A DNA stretch of 64,000 nucleotides from Candidatus Kapaibacterium sp. Its GTDB lineage: Bacteria; Bacteroidota; Ignavibacteria; Kapaibacteriales; UBA4661. The stretch spans positions 59,566 through 123,565 of the forward strand of contig JALONG010000008.1 of NCBI GenBank assembly GCA_025455065.1. Reading direction: 5' to 3'. Positions within the stretch are counted from its first letter, which is position 1; every line of letters begins with the position of its first letter. The notes beneath the pieces were generated by a model. It was given only the letters and a program-made list of their open reading frames with translations, was not told where the DNA came from and ran no database searches. Below are positions 35,265 through 44,200 of the stretch, piece after piece. Made by a program: the position numbers and the translations under genes.

Positions 35265-37127
35265 TCAAAGATTCTTGAGCCACGCACTTCGCAGCAAAAC
35301 TTGGCGGTGATAGGCTTGTGGGCTGAGTTCAAAGACATACAATCGGTCTTCGCGGCGTGTTTGTGTGGGAAGTGTCAGCGTGAGTTCCGTTCCTCCGCGA
35401 ATAACCGTGAGCGTGAAGGTTGTGGAAGGTTGAAATTTTGCCGTGAGTGTGGCAAAGGTCTTGTTATCGGGTGTGGAGAGTTTTTGTCCGTTCACAGCGC
35501 GAATCTCGTCATCTAACTTCAACCCGTGTTCAGCGAGGTTTTCCCGAAAATCCGCAACAATGAGTTTACCTTCACGCAAACGAGTTTTAATGCCGGACTC
35601 TGCCTGAAGCGTGTCCGAAGGTTTGCGTTCTGCGTAAGCAATGCCAATTTTTGCGTAGTATTCCCGAAGTGGCAAGGGTGTAGCTTTTTTGACGTAAAGG
35701 TCGAAAAAATCAGCAATTTCGGGGTAGGTCATATTCACAAACTCGCGGAAAAAATCCTTTTCCGAAAATGAGCGTGATGCGCCGTATTTTTTCATCAAAT
35801 CTTGAATTACTTCCCGCAAACCCCGCTTCCCACCTGAGAGTTCCAATAAGCGAATATCCAACAGTCCCGCGACAAGCGCTCCACGATAATAGATGTTTCC
35901 ATACTGCTTTTGCCCCGAATCTGAATAACACGTAAGGCTCAGTTTACTCAGGCTGTATGCGCGGTCGAAGTAATTATTATCCACCAGCGTTTTTTGGCTG
36001 AGGTCGTTCAGATATTGGTCAAGCGTTTTTAAGCCGCTTCGGAGTTGCATAATGTGTGCCGCCCATTCGGTTGTGCCTTCGTAGAGCCAGAGATGTTCCG
36101 ATGCGGTCGGATTGACGAAATTAAAGCGTTCGATAATTTCGCTGTGAATGTTGAGCGGTGTAATGACGTGAAAAAATTCATGCGCCGCAATGTCCGTGAT
36201 GTACTGCCCGTACTCAGCGCTGTACGGGCGTTCTTCCAAGACGTATTCCGAACTGTAGGAGTGTTCCCACGCGCCGGCGGGAACGTCTTCGAGGTGAAAC
36301 AAAAACGTGTAGCGCTGCACGGGAAGTTCGCGTAAAAACTCGCCTGCGGACTGAAGCATATTTTTCATCGCGCCTAAAAGTTGGTCGGATGAGACTTGGT
36401 CGGTTTTGGAATAGGTGTACAGTTCGACGGCGGTGCTTTTAACCATTGTGCGTGCAGTAGTCAAGCGCCCCAAAAGCACGGGCGAATCAACGGCGAAATC
36501 GTAGGTGGGAGCGAAGTAATACCCTGCACTGTCGCGTTCAAGCGGTGTGCCGATTTTCCACACTTGCGGGTAAAGAAACTTGATTTTAAGCGGGTTGGAT
36601 TGCATTCCGCTTGGAAAACCTAAAACGGTGTGCGTGTTGAAAAGTGCGTGGTCGTCTTCCAGCGACGAGCCGCACATACGGAAGATTTCATCACGGTTTA
36701 CGGGCGTATCGAAAGTTTCGGCAACGGCAAAACGCAGTTCGGTTACTTTTTCGGGTTGTTTGATTTTCCACTGATTGACCGAAATATGGTCACAAGGGAT
36801 TTCCTTGCCCTTTTCGTCGAAGGCTTGAAATTTCCGCACAAAACGCCCAATGTCCATAATTTGATACGTTCCGGGCGCAGTGGCAGCGAATTGATAGACC
36901 GCATTAGCAGCAGTCAAGCCGTTTACGAGCAAACGCACTTTGAACGTGTCATCGGAGCGGTCATTCAAATTGATTTCGTAGAGTAGTGTTTGTAAGGGTT
37001 TGGGGCTTTTTTGCGCCTCTTTCGTAGCGGATTTTGGGGCAGATTTGCCGGAGCGCTGTGCAAGAAGCGAGTGTGTGCAGCACACAAGTAAAAGTGCTGC
37101 ACAGAGGGCATATAAGCGAAAATTCAT
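35265..37127 (-). CDS. M61-family (glycyl aminopeptidase-like) metallopeptidase with PDZ domain
   Basis: Exported peptidase of 620 residues. Start at ATG 37127, which gives a signal peptide (LYALCAALLLVCCTHSLLAQ); the frame is open upstream to 37190. The M61 N-terminal beta domain covers about residues 45-220. The zinc site HEFFH lies near residue 313 in DIAAHEFFHVITPLNIHSE, and the third-ligand Glu is in WLYEGTTEWAAH near 349. A PDZ domain occupies about 510-590 (ENLAEHGLKLDDEIRAVNGQKLS). The cysteines near the signal peptide end are not a clean lipobox. It stands alone, convergent with ccmE and divergent from alkC. Confidence 0.92.
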   Translation of the reverse strand: MNFRLYALCAALLLVCCTHSLLAQRSGKSAPKSATKEAQKSPKPLQTLLYEINLNDRSDDTFKVRLLVNGLTAANAVYQFAATAPGTYQIMDIGRFVRKFQAFDEKGKEIPCDHISVNQWKIKQPEKVTELRFAVAETFDTPVNRDEIFRMCGSSLEDDHALFNTHTVLGFPSGMQSNPLKIKFLYPQVWKIGTPLERDSAGYYFAPTYDFAVDSPVLLGRLTTARTMVKSTAVELYTYSKTDQVSSDQLLGAMKNMLQSAGEFLRELPVQRYTFLFHLEDVPAGAWEHSYSSEYVLEERPYSAEYGQYITDIAAHEFFHVITPLNIHSEIIERFNFVNPTASEHLWLYEGTTEWAAHIMQLRSGLKTLDQYLNDLSQKTLVDNNYFDRAYSLSKLSLTCYSDSGQKQYGNIYYRGALVAGLLDIRLLELSGGKRGLREVIQDLMKKYGASRSFSEKDFFREFVNMTYPEIADFFDLYVKKATPLPLREYYAKIGIAYAERKPSDTLQAESGIKTRLREGKLIVADFRENLAEHGLKLDDEIRAVNGQKLSTPDNKTFATLTAKFQPSTTFTLTVIRGGTELTLTLPTQTRREDRLYVFELSPQAYHRQVLLRSAWLKNL

Positions 37128-37205
37128 AGTGGCGTAAACAATGAGAAAAAAAGTATTTTCAGAACACGCAGTTTTGCACAATTTACGCAAAAACTTTTCA
37201 AACTA

Positions 37206-38312
37206 ATGGCGGAAATAATCCGAACATCAATGGAAGATTTTAAGCTCAAAAACGTGTATTCACGAGAACTTATCACAGGCTTGGCTACGCTTGTAAGCAC
37301 AATTTACACGCCTTTCCAAGCGCAAGAATTTCAGGATTTTGTTCTGGATGCCGCATGGAACGGGCGTGAACTGAAAGAACGAATGCGCCATATTACCCTT
37401 GCTTTGCGGAAGTATCTGCCCGACAAGTATGCGGATGCGCTTCAGATTTTACGTCAAGCAGCGCCGCAGTGCGAGGGCTTTCCCTACTTGTTTTTCCCTG
37501 ATTTTGTCGAACAGTACGGGCTTGAGTATGAGGATATTTCCATTCCTGCATTGGAACTTTTTACGCAGTTTTCGAGCGCGGAATTTGTCATTCGTCCCTT
37601 TATCATCAAAAAGCCGGAGCAGATAATGGCACAAATGCTTGCATGGGCAGAGCATCCGAATCATCACGTCCGTAGGCTTGCCAGCGAAGGCTCACGCCCG
37701 CGTCTGCCTTGGGGAATGGCGTTGAAACAATTTCAACGCGACCCCGCGCCGATACTGCCTATTTTGGAGCGTTTGAAAGCCGATGAATCCGACTATGTGC
37801 GCCGTAGCGTCGCTAATAATTTGAACGATATTGCCAAAGACCACCCGGAGGTGGTATTGGGGATTGCGAAGCGTTGGAAAGGCGCAAACCCGCATACGGA
37901 TTGGATTGTGCGGCATAGTTTACGAACACTGCTGAAACGCGGAAATAGCGAGGCTTTGGCGCTCTTTGGTTTGCGGGGGAATGAGGGCGTTACGGTGAGC
38001 AATCTGCATTGCAAGGATTCATCGGTTGCGATTGGTGAGACGACGACATTTTCGTTCGACCTCAGCGTTCAGAAGGCAGGAAATATAAGGCTTGAATACG
38101 GTGTGTATTACGTTAAGGCGAATGGTGAAGCATCACGGAAGGTGTTTTTTATCCACGAAAAAGAGTATGCAGCCAATACAACGGCGCACATCACGCGCAA
38201 AATCTCGTTCCAGCAGCGTACCACGCGGAAACATTATGCGGGTGTGCATCGTTTGACGGTGATTGTGAGTGGTATAGAATCTGCCGAAACCTCGCTTGCT
38301 GTCACGGCGTAA
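37206..38312 (+). CDS. alkC: AlkC-type DNA alkylation repair glycosylase with C-terminal Ig-like domain
   Basis: DNA glycosylase of the HEAT-like AlkC/AlkD group, expected to remove 3-methyladenine-type lesions. The 368 residues comprise HEAT-like helices over about residues 1-250 (HHVRRLASEGSRPRLPWG near residue 152, DYVRRSVANNLNDIAKDHPEVV near 197, WIVRHSLRTLLKRG near 235). A C-terminal beta domain of about 100 residues (TTFSFDLSVQKAGNIRLEYGVYYVKANGE, HRLTVIVSG) matches the immunoglobulin-like extension found in a subset of AlkC proteins. The SEGSRPRLPW motif supports AlkC over AlkD. It ends at a strong bidirectional-looking terminator before tRNA-Asn. Confidence 0.88.
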   Translation: MAEIIRTSMEDFKLKNVYSRELITGLATLVSTIYTPFQAQEFQDFVLDAAWNGRELKERMRHITLALRKYLPDKYADALQILRQAAPQCEGFPYLFFPDFVEQYGLEYEDISIPALELFTQFSSAEFVIRPFIIKKPEQIMAQMLAWAEHPNHHVRRLASEGSRPRLPWGMALKQFQRDPAPILPILERLKADESDYVRRSVANNLNDIAKDHPEVVLGIAKRWKGANPHTDWIVRHSLRTLLKRGNSEALALFGLRGNEGVTVSNLHCKDSSVAIGETTTFSFDLSVQKAGNIRLEYGVYYVKANGEASRKVFFIHEKEYAANTTAHITRKISFQQRTTRKHYAGVHRLTVIVSGIESAETSLAVTA

Positions 38313-38322
38313 CTAACAACAA

Positions 38323-38357
38323 AAAAAGCCCGTCAAACAAGATTTGACGGGCTTTTT
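38323..38357. terminator. Rho-independent terminator after alkC
   Basis: AAAAAGCCCGTCAAA and TTTGACGGGCTTTTT form a perfect 15-base stem with a 5-base loop; it has T residues on both strands and can stop both alkC and the oppositely directed tRNA transcript. Confidence 0.93.
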
Positions 38358-38372
38358 GCTCATTTTTCTTTG

Positions 38373-38446
38373 CTCCGGAAACAGGACTTGAACCTGTGAC
38401 CCTCTGATTAACAGTCAGATGCTCTAACCAACTGAGCTATTCCGGA
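38373..38446 (-). tRNA. tRNA-Asn (anticodon GTT)
   Basis: A complete 74-base cloverleaf reads on the minus strand: acceptor TCCGGAA pairing with TTCCGGA, D arm GCTC/GAGC with AGTTGGTTA loop, anticodon stem TCTGA/TCAGA enclosing CTGTTAA with anticodon GTT, and T arm ACAGG/CCTGT with TTCAAGT. The discriminator base is G. The CCA end is not encoded. Confidence 0.97.
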
Positions 38447-38542
38447 GTAATGTTTATTGTACAGTGAAGGACAAAAACAGAGTACAAAAATACGACTTCT
38501 CCGCAAAAAAGTCAAGAACTTTTTTCATTGCATAAAAAACTG

Positions 38543-38550
38543 TACATTTG
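38543..38550 (+). promoter_or_regulatory. Candidate -7 promoter box upstream of cdaA
   Basis: TACATTTG fits TAnnTTTG and lies 90 bases before the cdaA start on the same strand, downstream of the divergently transcribed tRNA. No matching -33 element is obvious at the usual distance. Confidence 0.35.
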
Positions 38551-38639
38551 CGCATGGCTCAAAACGCCTCGTTTCTTTATCGTGTTCGTGTGTGCGAATA
38601 CCGATTCTTCCCTCGCATCATCTTTTACTCCGCTTCGCC

Positions 38640-39530
38640 ATGGTAGAATTGTTCCGAATATGGTTTATCAGCGTAACGATTATTGATGTGATTGACATCC
38701 TCATCGTTGCCTTTACGCTGTATTTTCTGTATCAAACCGTAAAAAATACAGTTGCAGTGCAGATTTTTTACGCTATTGTGGTGATTTTGGGCGTGTATTT
38801 TCTGACTGAGGCATTTCACTTGCGTTTGTTGAACTTGATTTTGCGCACCTTAGGCGGTATCTGGCTTCTGGCGTTTGTCGTACTGTTTTCGCAAGAAATA
38901 CGGCGTGTGTTGCTGCTTATTGTGCGTTCTCCTGTTTTTAGCGTTTTTACGCGCTCTCAGCTCAACGAAACTCTCGACGACATTGCCCGCGCTGCGGTAG
39001 AAATGGCAGAAAAGCACACCGGAGCGCTGATTGTTTTTGCCCGCTCGACCAATATTAAAATGACCATAGAAACAGGGATTGCTCTGCAAGCCCAAGTGTC
39101 AAAAGAACTTCTCGTTTCGATTTTTAACCCCAAGTCTCCCCTGCATGACGGTGCAATCGTTATCCAAAATGGTTCTATCGAAGCAGCGCGGTGTATCTTG
39201 CCGCTTAGTCTGACCACGCGCTTTCAAGGCAAACATCTGGGAACGCGCCATAGAGCCGCTATGGGCATTTCCGAACAAGCAGATGTGTTGGTCTTGGTCG
39301 TTTCCGAAGAAACGGGCAAAATTTCCCTTGCCGAAGAAGGGGCATTTATTCCGGGTGTAACCGCTAATAATCTTTATGATATGCTCGCCGAGCGGCTTTC
39401 CGGTCTGAGACCGCGTACGCAGGAAAAAGATTTGGCGCTGTTGGTTGAAGAGTTGCGCTCGACAAACGTCACACTTGCCAAAACTACCACACCGGAAAGT
39501 AGCGCTAAAAAGACGCGCCGTGCAGAATAG
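38640..39530 (+). CDS. cdaA: Membrane diadenylate cyclase (c-di-AMP synthase)
   Basis: Makes the second messenger c-di-AMP from two ATP. Start at ATG 38640 (the frame is open from 38457) gives 296 residues. Three membrane helices lie at about residues 12-32 (VIDILIVAFTLYFLYQTV), 38-56 (VQIFYAIVVILGVYFL) and 65-85 (LGGIWLLAFVVLF). The DAC domain follows with the catalytic DGA in SPLHDGAIVI near residue 163 and the RHR motif in LGTRHRAAMG near 202. This matches CdaA/DacA and not DisA, which has a DNA-binding tail. c-di-AMP usually controls potassium transport and osmotic balance. No glmM or ybbR homologue follows, unlike in Firmicutes. Confidence 0.95.
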   Translation: MVELFRIWFISVTIIDVIDILIVAFTLYFLYQTVKNTVAVQIFYAIVVILGVYFLTEAFHLRLLNLILRTLGGIWLLAFVVLFSQEIRRVLLLIVRSPVFSVFTRSQLNETLDDIARAAVEMAEKHTGALIVFARSTNIKMTIETGIALQAQVSKELLVSIFNPKSPLHDGAIVIQNGSIEAARCILPLSLTTRFQGKHLGTRHRAAMGISEQADVLVLVVSEETGKISLAEEGAFIPGVTANNLYDMLAERLSGLRPRTQEKDLALLVEELRSTNVTLAKTTTPESSAKKTRRAE

Positions 39531-39849
39531 TGCTTAGTTTATTGATTAGTAACGCCTTATTCGGACTGACCGCTTCCACGGTTTTTAATGTGTGCCGAAC
39601 TGTCCGATACGATTCAGAAAACAATCCGAGGCAGTCGGCAGCGTATTTCCGCTTCTCAGCCGACAGCCGAAAACATAAAAACTTCCTAAACAAAGCAATA
39701 GATCCCGTACAAGAAAATTTTTTGCTGATCTATGCCGAGATTACGGAACTTTATTGTGCGTTGTGCTGTTTCGATTATTGTCCGTCGTAAACTCTGCTGC
39801 ATTGCTAAGTCCACTTGTTCCTAAAACCCGCTTTTGAGGAGTACAGATT
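39531..39849. other. Non-coding gap after cdaA
   Basis: No supported gene in these 319 bases. A frame at 39530-39790 starts inside the cdaA stop region, has no recognisable product and no ribosome site. Confidence 0.45.
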
Positions 39850-40173
39850 ATGAGTTCCTACCAAAAACAGTCGCTAAGGACAAACAAACGCCAAGACCAA
39901 GAATTGGCTGTACATCCGAACGCTGTACATCCAAGCGATGTACGTCCAAACGTTTACAGCCAACAATCAACAACTACGCCGCAGATTTCCCAAACTCGTG
40001 CGCGGGTATGCGCTTTGCGTGTCTCCGGCTCACGGCGCGTTGTCGTCTGTTTAACGCGCTGGACGACGGGAGGCATTGCAGGAACAGGATCGGCGGGTAT
40101 TTTTGCCGAAGCGTATGAATGTACTTTGATGCTTGTGCAGCCTCTTCAATGGTTGCCGTGGTGCTGTGTGTAA
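39850..40173 (+). CDS. Possible small unknown protein, 107 aa
   Basis: A weakly supported frame. The start ATG at 39850 is preceded by a good GAGGAG ribosome site nine bases upstream. The first 50 residues are Gln/Asn/Thr-rich and hold a small repeat (VHPNAVHPSDVRPNV, from a degenerate 18-base DNA repeat). The second half is odd: it has clusters of Cys, Val and Trp and ends in WLPWCCV, more like non-coding sequence. No family is recognised. It may be a short real protein whose true end is uncertain, or a decayed gene. Confidence 0.25.
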   Translation: MSSYQKQSLRTNKRQDQELAVHPNAVHPSDVRPNVYSQQSTTTPQISQTRARVCALRVSGSRRVVVCLTRWTTGGIAGTGSAGIFAEAYECTLMLVQPLQWLPWCCV

Positions 40174-40227
40174 TGGTAGCAAAATCGGACAATATCAATG
40201 AACCTTTAGACAGATGAAGTCCTTTGT

Positions 40228-40278
40228 GGCACAGGCACTCTTGCCTGTGCAAGTGCCTGTACAAGTTTCTGTGCAAGT
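40228..40278. repeat. Hairpin with 12-base tandem repeats
   Basis: GCACAGGCA at 40230-40238 and TGCCTGTGC at 40242-40250 form a perfect short hairpin with a CTC loop. The right arm runs into three 12-base near-identical units at 40243-40254, 40255-40266 and 40267-40278 (GCCTGTGCAAGT, GCCTGTACAAGT, TTCTGTGCAAGT). The core resembles the central hairpin of the two miniature elements at 34892-35170. Confidence 0.7.
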
Positions 40279-40418
40279 ATTGATGAGACGTTTGCAATGA
40301 AAGCACGGGCGCGAGTGCCTATGCCCAAAATACAAGTATTGAAGCGCCTTACAGCCATTTTTTTGTTATCAAAATACCCATTGGTACATCTAATAAACAG
40401 CACTATCTCCAAAACTCT

Positions 40419-40718
40419 ATGCCACGCCCTCAAAAACTTTCTTCCGAAGCCGTCCACAGTGCGCTTCAGCAACAACCCGCTTGGACACTCAACGGCAACA
40501 CGATTGAACGGCAATTCAAAGCCGCAAACTTTGCGTCTGCTGTCGGATTCATCAATGCCGTAGCGGTATTGGCTGATACCAATGACCACCATCCTGATAT
40601 TCTCCTCTTCGGTTGGAATAAGGTTAAAATCACCCTTTCAACGCACGACCAAGGCGGACTCACCGAGCTTGATTTTTTGCTGGCTGCAAAAATTGACGCG
40701 CTCGGCTTTCCGCAATAA
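40419..40718 (+). CDS. phhB: Pterin-4a-carbinolamine dehydratase
   Basis: Small cytoplasmic enzyme (99 aa) that dehydrates 4a-hydroxytetrahydrobiopterin during pterin recycling. The family active-site block is clear: LADTNDHHPDILLFGWNKVKITLSTHDQGGLTELD, with the paired His (HHP) and a later His in STHDQGG. The length is normal. No pterin-dependent aromatic amino acid hydroxylase is in the window. The start at ATG 40419 has only a weak ribosome site. It is followed by a 480-base intergenic region before the giant surface protein. Confidence 0.93.
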   Translation: MPRPQKLSSEAVHSALQQQPAWTLNGNTIERQFKAANFASAVGFINAVAVLADTNDHHPDILLFGWNKVKITLSTHDQGGLTELDFLLAAKIDALGFPQ

Positions 40719-41200
40719 CGAAATCATCCCCGGTGACCTATCCTCTCACAGACCCCGCGAGACGTTTGCTTACCGTCTTCGGGGCGAGGGGCTTGCTCTG
40801 CGCTCATCCCCACTTCTCAAGCTCCCCAACACCGTAGCCTAAAACTGTCAGGTTGTCAAGAAAAAAGTGTCAGGCAAATCTGACACTTTTTTCTGTGTCA
40901 ATGGGGAAAACAACAAAAAGTGTCAGATTTTTCCGCAAAAAGTGTCAGATTTTTCCTTTGGCATATCATTTGTGCCAATGCTCTTCGGATAAAAAATGCA
41001 ACAGGAGCAGGGATGTTCCTGACAGTTATTGTTATAGTTGTTTGGTGGTGTTCGGGAATGATATTCCTGAATAACGCTGTGCAATGAAAAAAGCGGCGGC
41101 GGTGTCCGCTCCACAGTAACTCCCCCAACACCGTTTCAGCCTCAAAACACCAACCCTTTTTAATTAATTTTTGTTCTATACTCAAAGGAGTAGTACATAC
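40719..41200. other. Intergenic region upstream of the giant surface protein
   Basis: 482 bases with no supported gene. It holds the GTGTCAG repeat cluster (40861-40956), a near-perfect 9-base inverted repeat around GAT at 41051-41071 (TTCGGGAAT with ATTCCTGAA) that could be an operator, and the ribosome site AAGGAG at 41185-41190 for the giant gene. The promoter should lie between 40960 and 41180; no box is clear. Confidence 0.5.
40861..40956. repeat. GTGTCAG repeat cluster with terminator-like hairpin
   Basis: AAAAAAGTGTCAG at 40861-40873 and CTGACACTTTTTT at 40880-40892 form a perfect 13-base hairpin with a 6-base loop, which looks like a bidirectional terminator. Two further direct copies of AAAAAGTGTCAGATTTTTCC follow at 40915-40934 and 40937-40956. 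Thus the same heptamer is present four times in under 100 bases. Confidence 0.8.
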
Positions 41201-44200
41201 ATGAAATTTGTACTAGCACAATTGCGCCGCTCCGCAAGCGCTACGCTTGCCGTTTTGGCTGCAATTCTTTTGGTGGCTCCGGCTTTTGTTCGTGCGCAGG
41301 CAACTGCGGACTCAGAAGTTGGTGGCGAGAGTCGTGACTTCCGTTCGACTCGTAACGGTCGCTGGGTGGACTTGTCCACTTGGCAGGTTTATCGTTCCGG
41401 TGTGTGGATTGCAGCCGGACGTGATGTCGGTGTGCCGAACGGCGCAAGCAACGTCTTCATTGAAACCAACCACACAGTTATTGCTACCCGTGCAGTTACG
41501 GAAGTAATCCAGTGGAATGGTTCACAAGCATGGGCGTTTCTTGAAGTAAATAACCTCCACATCAACACCGCTGCGTCTATCACCACCACGTGGGGTAGCG
41601 TTATCGGTCAAATTGGTGTTGGCGATGCATATGACGGTGATGGTACCAATACCAACTCCGCAGGTCTTTCCCGCAGTGGTCAGACAAACAGCGTTCTCGG
41701 TTCACGCCCCGGCGTTGGTTCCGTGAGCTTTGCACTCAGCCAATTCACCCCAGGTGGCAGCAACCTTGCTGCACAACTTCCGGGTGGCACTGTTGGTGGT
41801 TATCCGTTTAATCGCATTGGCAATCAAGACGTTTTCTCCACACCGGATCCGCAATTGGAGCCGAACGGTGGAAACGTTCCGACACCCCGCAACATGGAGT
41901 TGCGCGTGTACGGTAAACTCCGTTACTATGCCGGCGCTGCGTTCGATCGTACCGACCGCGACGCGAATATCCAAGTTACTGCTGCTACTATCGGTACCGG
42001 TTCAACCATCGTGTTCCGTGGCGTTACACGCCCGATTACGGTTGCTTCCGAATGGTCAACAACTATTGCTACGCAAACAGGCCGGTTTGACAACACCTTG
42101 ACAGGTCGCGCCTTGCAAGGCGATGCAGGTATTCCTGCATTTGCTAACCGTACTGGTGAAACAGTAGAGCGTCAAAACAACCTTCGCGGTCTGATGGGAC
42201 GTAACTCGTTCTGGACTGCGATTTTCGACCTCGGTCGTGTTGTTGATAGAAACTTCTCTTCTGACCAATTTACCGGTCCGACAGACGATCCTTCGACGGC
42301 TGTTGGTACTCTCCAAGGTAACTTTACCGCAGGTATCATCCAAGTTCGTCGTGGTACGCTCCGCTTTGAAGGTCAAGCTCTCTTGGCTAACGAAGGTGCT
42401 GCTACCTCCGGTTCGATTCAGGTTATGAACAATGCTGTTCTCCAGATCGTGTCCGGTAATATTGGTCGTACAGCTGTAAACAGAGCTCAATTTAGTGATG
42501 CGCATGCTGGTACATCCAGCCTTACCACTTGGGGCGTATTTACAGTTTCTACACAAGCTAGCCAAGCTGCTGGTCCCGCTCCGTATTTCTTCCCGCAAAC
42601 TGCTTCTGGTCCATACTTGGTAACATCACGTATGCGCTACTTTGTGGTTGAAGAAGGTGGTGCATTGGATTTCGTAGGTCAGGTTGGTACATTGAGTGCT
42701 GCTGACGTACGTTTCAACGGTACAGTTATCTATTCCCGTACTGGTGATCAAACACTCGTTGGTGATTCTCCATTCTTGTCCTTCAACCCTGCTGGTCCGA
42801 TTATCGCACAAGCGGCGGGTGGTGCTCAGGTAAATGCTGGTGAGAACGGCTTGTTTGACCCGTATAACAATAACTACAACGGTAACGCAAACTCACCAGT
42901 TGGTGACCCGCGTCCGGGTGTACTCAGCGACTTCGGCACTGCTCCGGCAGGTCTTGGCGTTGGTACGGCGGCTCTCTTCCAGCCTTCAACAACGGCTGCG
43001 TATAGCCACCTCGTACTCCGTGGTACAGGTACAAAATTCCTCATCGCTACGACAGTAACAATCTCGCGCGCGCTCATCATTGGTGGTGAAGCTCGTTTGG
43101 GCTTGCAGCAAGTTACCGGTGATGGTATTCCTGTAACGATTACCAATAACGCTTCAAACGCTAACCCTGCACCGTTTGCCGGTCAAGGTCGTCCGTACTA
43201 CTTGCAACAACCCATCGGTGGTGATCTCGCTACACAATCGGATGTTGCAAACAACTTTACAACTCGTGCTGGTTACTTCCCTGCACTTGTCTATCTCCGT
43301 GGTACTGGTTTGAACGGTTTGCGTCAAGAGAACAACATCGGTACAACCTTCCGTGGTACACTTGCTGCAGGTGGCTTTGCAGCAAATAATGTTGCTCCTC
43401 TTGGCACAGCTGCTGCTCCTGGTCATGACTACGATCCTTCAACAGGCGCACAACCGCAAACGATGTGGTCGGTTTACGGTGGCAACACTGACCCGGTTAT
43501 CTTCGTTGGTTACACAACAGCTTCAACCCGTCCGATTTTCTATGACCAAGATATGTATCCGGAAGGTCAGTCCTATCCGGTAGGTATGGTTCTCGCAGGT
43601 TCACTCAACCGCGAGCAGATTGACATGAGCCCCTGGAACAAACCGGGTGTTGTTCACGGCTTGCCCGCTGAACCGACATACGACGGTACGCTCACCAACT
43701 TGGGCGACGGTCACGGTTATGCGTTCCGTGGTTATATGTACACCGCAGGTAACGGTACACAAACACTCGTTGGCGCTCGTACAGGCCAGGTTATCCGCCA
43801 GTCGGTTGACCGCGTAAACGGTACAGGCAGCCCGCAAAACACGCCGAGCATTGGTGTAAACAACCCTGCAACAGGCGCTGTAAACGGTGGTAACATTATC
43901 CGTACCTTCCCGATGATCACCAACAGCATCCATGACTTCGCAATCAACACCACTGCAACAACAACATTGCAGTATGATGGTGAGCTTGCTGACGTTATGA
44001 CTCAGATTGAATTCCCTGCCGGCGTTACCGGTCCGCACAACCTCGTTATCAACGTTGCTTCCAACGTTTCGCTCAATCTCCCGATTCGTACGGTAGATGC
44101 GCGCCGCGCTGATGAAGCAGGTATCAACTGGGGTGTTGCTGAACTTAACTTCTTGAACAAAACTTCTGGTGTCTTCGGTGCTACCGCAGGTACAGTTGTT

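Noticed and set aside
34862..35338. 158-codon minus-strand frame across the tandem miniature elements
   Set aside because: It is built from the two repeat copies, which is why it holds a duplicated segment, and it runs over a terminator; no ribosome site.
38457..38639. Upstream extension of cdaA
   Set aside because: The extra 61 residues lack family similarity, begin next to the tRNA gene, and the first membrane helix fits ATG 38640.
39530..39790. 86-codon frame after cdaA
   Set aside because: Starts in the cdaA stop region at a non-ATG codon and has no family or ribosome site.
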